Source: Alphaproteobacteria bacterium (lineage in GTDB: Bacteria > Pseudomonadota > Alphaproteobacteria > UBA11222). From it: DNA of 8,965 bases. The notes under the pieces were generated by a model. It did not search any database. It was given only the letters and a program-made list of their open reading frames with translations, and had not been told where the DNA came from. Shown here piece after piece: positions 7,482 to 8,965 of this stretch (the stretch's first letter is position 1; every line of letters begins with the position of its first letter). The position numbers and the translations under genes were made by a program. The DNA is taken from assembly GCA_003454415.1 (NCBI GenBank), contig DMKG01000118.1:3381-12345 (forward strand), read 5' to 3'.

Positions 7482-7489
7482 AATCAAAA

Positions 7490-8965
7490 ATGACGCTACA
7501 GCAAACCGAGTTCTTCATTCTCATGGGCGCGGTCCTCGCCCTGCTATTGTGGGGACGTCTCCGTTATGACCTCGTCGCCGCGGGGGGTCTTTTTCTGGCG
7601 GTAGTCCTCGGTCTGGTGCCGGAGGAAAAGGCGTTCGCCGGGTTCTCGCATCCGGCTGTGCTGATTGTCGCGCTGGTGCTCATTGCCTCTCGCGCTCTTG
7701 AAAATTCCGGCGTCCTCGCGCTAGTGGCCAACGTTCTGACGCGGGAAAATCGGCCGGTGCAACTGCACATCGCGGTGATTGGCGGAATCGGCGGCGCGCT
7801 TTCCGCCGTTATCAACAATGTGGCCGCCCTCGCGCTGCTGATGCCGCTGGATGTGCAGACAGCCCGCAAGGCGGGACGCTCTCCCGGCCTGACCCTGATG
7901 CCGCTTGCTTTTGCGACAATCCTGGGCGGTCTCATTACGCTCATCGGAACCCCGCCCAACATCATCGCCTCCGCTTATCGCGAAAAAGCCCTCGGCGCCC
8001 CCTATCAGATGTTCGATTTTGCCCCGGTCGGATTGGTCGTGGCCCTCGCCGGGCTGGCGTATGTCGCCCTGATTGGATGGCGCCTTATCCCAAAAGCGCA
8101 GGCCGAGCCGGTGGCGGCCGAACGTGAAGAAGAATTCCTGGCGGAGCTGATCGTTTCCGAAGGTTCTCCGGCCATTGGAATGATCGTGGCGGAACTTGAC
8201 GAAGAAGCCGAAAAAGCGGATGTCGTCATCCTGGGTCTGATCCGGGAGCGGGAACGGCTTCCGGGGCGGTCGCGATTTGCGCGCATTCAGAAAGACGACG
8301 TCCTTATCGTTGAAGGTTCGAGCGACGCGATCAGTTCCTTCATAAAATCGCTGGCGCTCCAGCAGGCCCCGGAAGAGGCGGAGGAGGACAAAGACGCCAA
8401 GGACGATACGCCGCAAGACAGCTCACCCGGGGACGAAACGCCGGCGAAAAAACCTTCAAACCCAGGCGGATCGTCCAGCCCCACGATCATGGAGGCTGTG
8501 GTTCGCGCCAATGCCCGGCTTGCATGGCAGTCGGCGTCTTCGTTTCGCCTGCGTTCGCGTTTCGGAGTGACGCTGCTGGGAATCTCGCATCAGGGCCGGA
8601 CCTTTCGCGAAAAACTGGGGTCGCGCATTCTCGAACCGGGCGACGTGCTGCTGCTCGCGGGACGGCACACGGCGCTTGTCGACGCGGCGGACTGGTTAGG
8701 CGCATTACCCATCAACGAATCCAATATAACACCGTTCACCTTCTGGCGGATCGTTACGGCGTTCGGCTTTTTCGCCGCCGCAATCATCGTCACCGGCCTG
8801 GGTCTATTGTCATTCGCCACGGCCATCGCCATAGCGGTTGCAGGCTATGCGGCGGCCGGGCTGGTCTCTGCGCGGGAGTTCTACAACCAGATCGAATGGC
8901 CCATCATCGTCATGCTTGCCTGCCTGTTGCCGCTCGGCACCGCATTCGAGGAATTGGGCGGCACC
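7490..8965 (+). CDS. SLC13/DASS-type anion permease with two RCK_C (TrkA_C) domains, 3' end outside window
   Basis: This is a polytopic inner-membrane transporter of the ion transporter superfamily. RCK-containing members are mostly annotated as sodium-coupled sulfate or dicarboxylate transporters; the substrate cannot be read here. 492 residues are visible and the frame is open at the window end. Membrane helices lie at about 6-22, 28-44, 55-74, 93-120, 134-160 and 178-199, with the substrate-site-like motifs INNVAALALLMP (108-119) and LIGTPPNIIAS (151-161). A cytosolic insert follows: a first RCK_C at about 213-288, an acidic low-complexity linker at 291-331 (EEAEEDKDAKDD then Pro/Ser-rich), and a second RCK_C at about 332-408 (FGVTLLGISHQGRTF, then LEPGDVLLLAG). 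Helices resume at about 418, and WPIIVMLACLLPLGTAFEELG (470-490) matches the second-half hairpin typical of the family. The linker is longer and more acidic than I would expect. The layout, half a permease then two RCK_C domains then the second half, is established for this group. It is preceded by a structured non-coding region and is probably its own transcription unit. Confidence 0.9.
   Translation, partial: MTLQQTEFFILMGAVLALLLWGRLRYDLVAAGGLFLAVVLGLVPEEKAFAGFSHPAVLIVALVLIASRALENSGVLALVANVLTRENRPVQLHIAVIGGIGGALSAVINNVAALALLMPLDVQTARKAGRSPGLTLMPLAFATILGGLITLIGTPPNIIASAYREKALGAPYQMFDFAPVGLVVALAGLAYVALIGWRLIPKAQAEPVAAEREEEFLAELIVSEGSPAIGMIVAELDEEAEKADVVILGLIRERERLPGRSRFARIQKDDVLIVEGSSDAISSFIKSLALQQAPEEAEEDKDAKDDTPQDSSPGDETPAKKPSNPGGSSSPTIMEAVVRANARLAWQSASSFRLRSRFGVTLLGISHQGRTFREKLGSRILEPGDVLLLAGRHTALVDAADWLGALPINESNITPFTFWRIVTAFGFFAAAIIVTGLGLLSFATAIAIAVAGYAAAGLVSAREFYNQIEWPIIVMLACLLPLGTAFEELGGT

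Larger units (their letters stand above)
7149..7489. other. Non-coding, structure-rich gap between tamB and the transporter gene
   Basis: No convincing gene was seen; a minus-strand frame at 7179-7487 resembles nothing known. The stretch holds several inverted repeats: a nested one at 7168-7207, a perfect 6-bp stem at 7321-7340 (arms AACCGG and CCGGTT), and a 5-bp GC stem plus T-run at 7430-7455. It also holds short direct repeats: CACCTGG at 7208-7214 and 7217-7223, and CAGAT twice just before 7321. It probably contains the end of the tam transcript and the promoter and leader of the downstream gene. Confidence 0.6.

Noticed and set aside
7179..7487. 102-codon minus-strand frame in the tamB-transporter gap
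   Set aside because: No recognisable domain; it overlaps inverted repeats and the likely leader of the + strand gene.
7721..8416. 231-codon minus-strand frame opposite the transporter
   Set aside because: The + strand frame here has clear SLC13 and RCK_C motifs, so this is its shadow.

Overview
The window looks like a piece of an alphaproteobacterial chromosome. It is GC-rich, all recognisable genes lie on the + strand, tamA and tamB sit directly next to each other, and the RNase R sequence reads like alphaproteobacterial homologues. This placement is an inference from remembered family resemblance; no search was run. No tRNA, rRNA, CRISPR array, insertion sequence or phage gene was seen.

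Layout: (1) Positions 1-2006 hold most of rnr (exoribonuclease R), cut at the 5' end by the window edge. The reading frame is interrupted once, by an in-frame TGA at 750-752, exactly where RNase II/R proteins carry a conserved Cys in an L-C-S-L motif. Everything before and after reads as intact RNase R. (2) 2007-2306 is a non-coding gap. (3) 2307-4028 is tamA, an Omp85-family outer-membrane barrel with a signal peptide. (4) 4029-7148 is tamB, its inner-membrane-anchored partner. tamA and tamB are in the same reading frame and separated by nothing but the tamA TAG codon; tamB starts with GTG at the next base. (5) 7149-7489 is a non-coding gap with several inverted repeats, including a strong nested one just after tamB and a GC stem plus T-run just before the next gene. 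(6) 7490 to the window end is the start of an SLC13/DASS-type membrane transporter with two RCK_C (TrkA_C) regulatory domains joined by an unusually long acidic linker. It runs off the 3' edge.

How they work together: TamA and TamB form one envelope system (translocation and assembly module) linking inner and outer membranes, implicated in barrel-protein insertion and in moving phospholipid to the outer membrane. Their arrangement strongly suggests a translationally coupled pair. rnr (RNA turnover) and the transporter are separated from them by roughly 300-340 bp gaps and are probably independent units.

No wholly new system was found. The observation most worth checking is the TGA-for-Cys codon in rnr: sequence error, fresh nonsense mutation, readthrough, split gene with restart, or (least likely) selenocysteine recoding. 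The structured leader of the transporter and the amber-only tamA/tamB junction come next.
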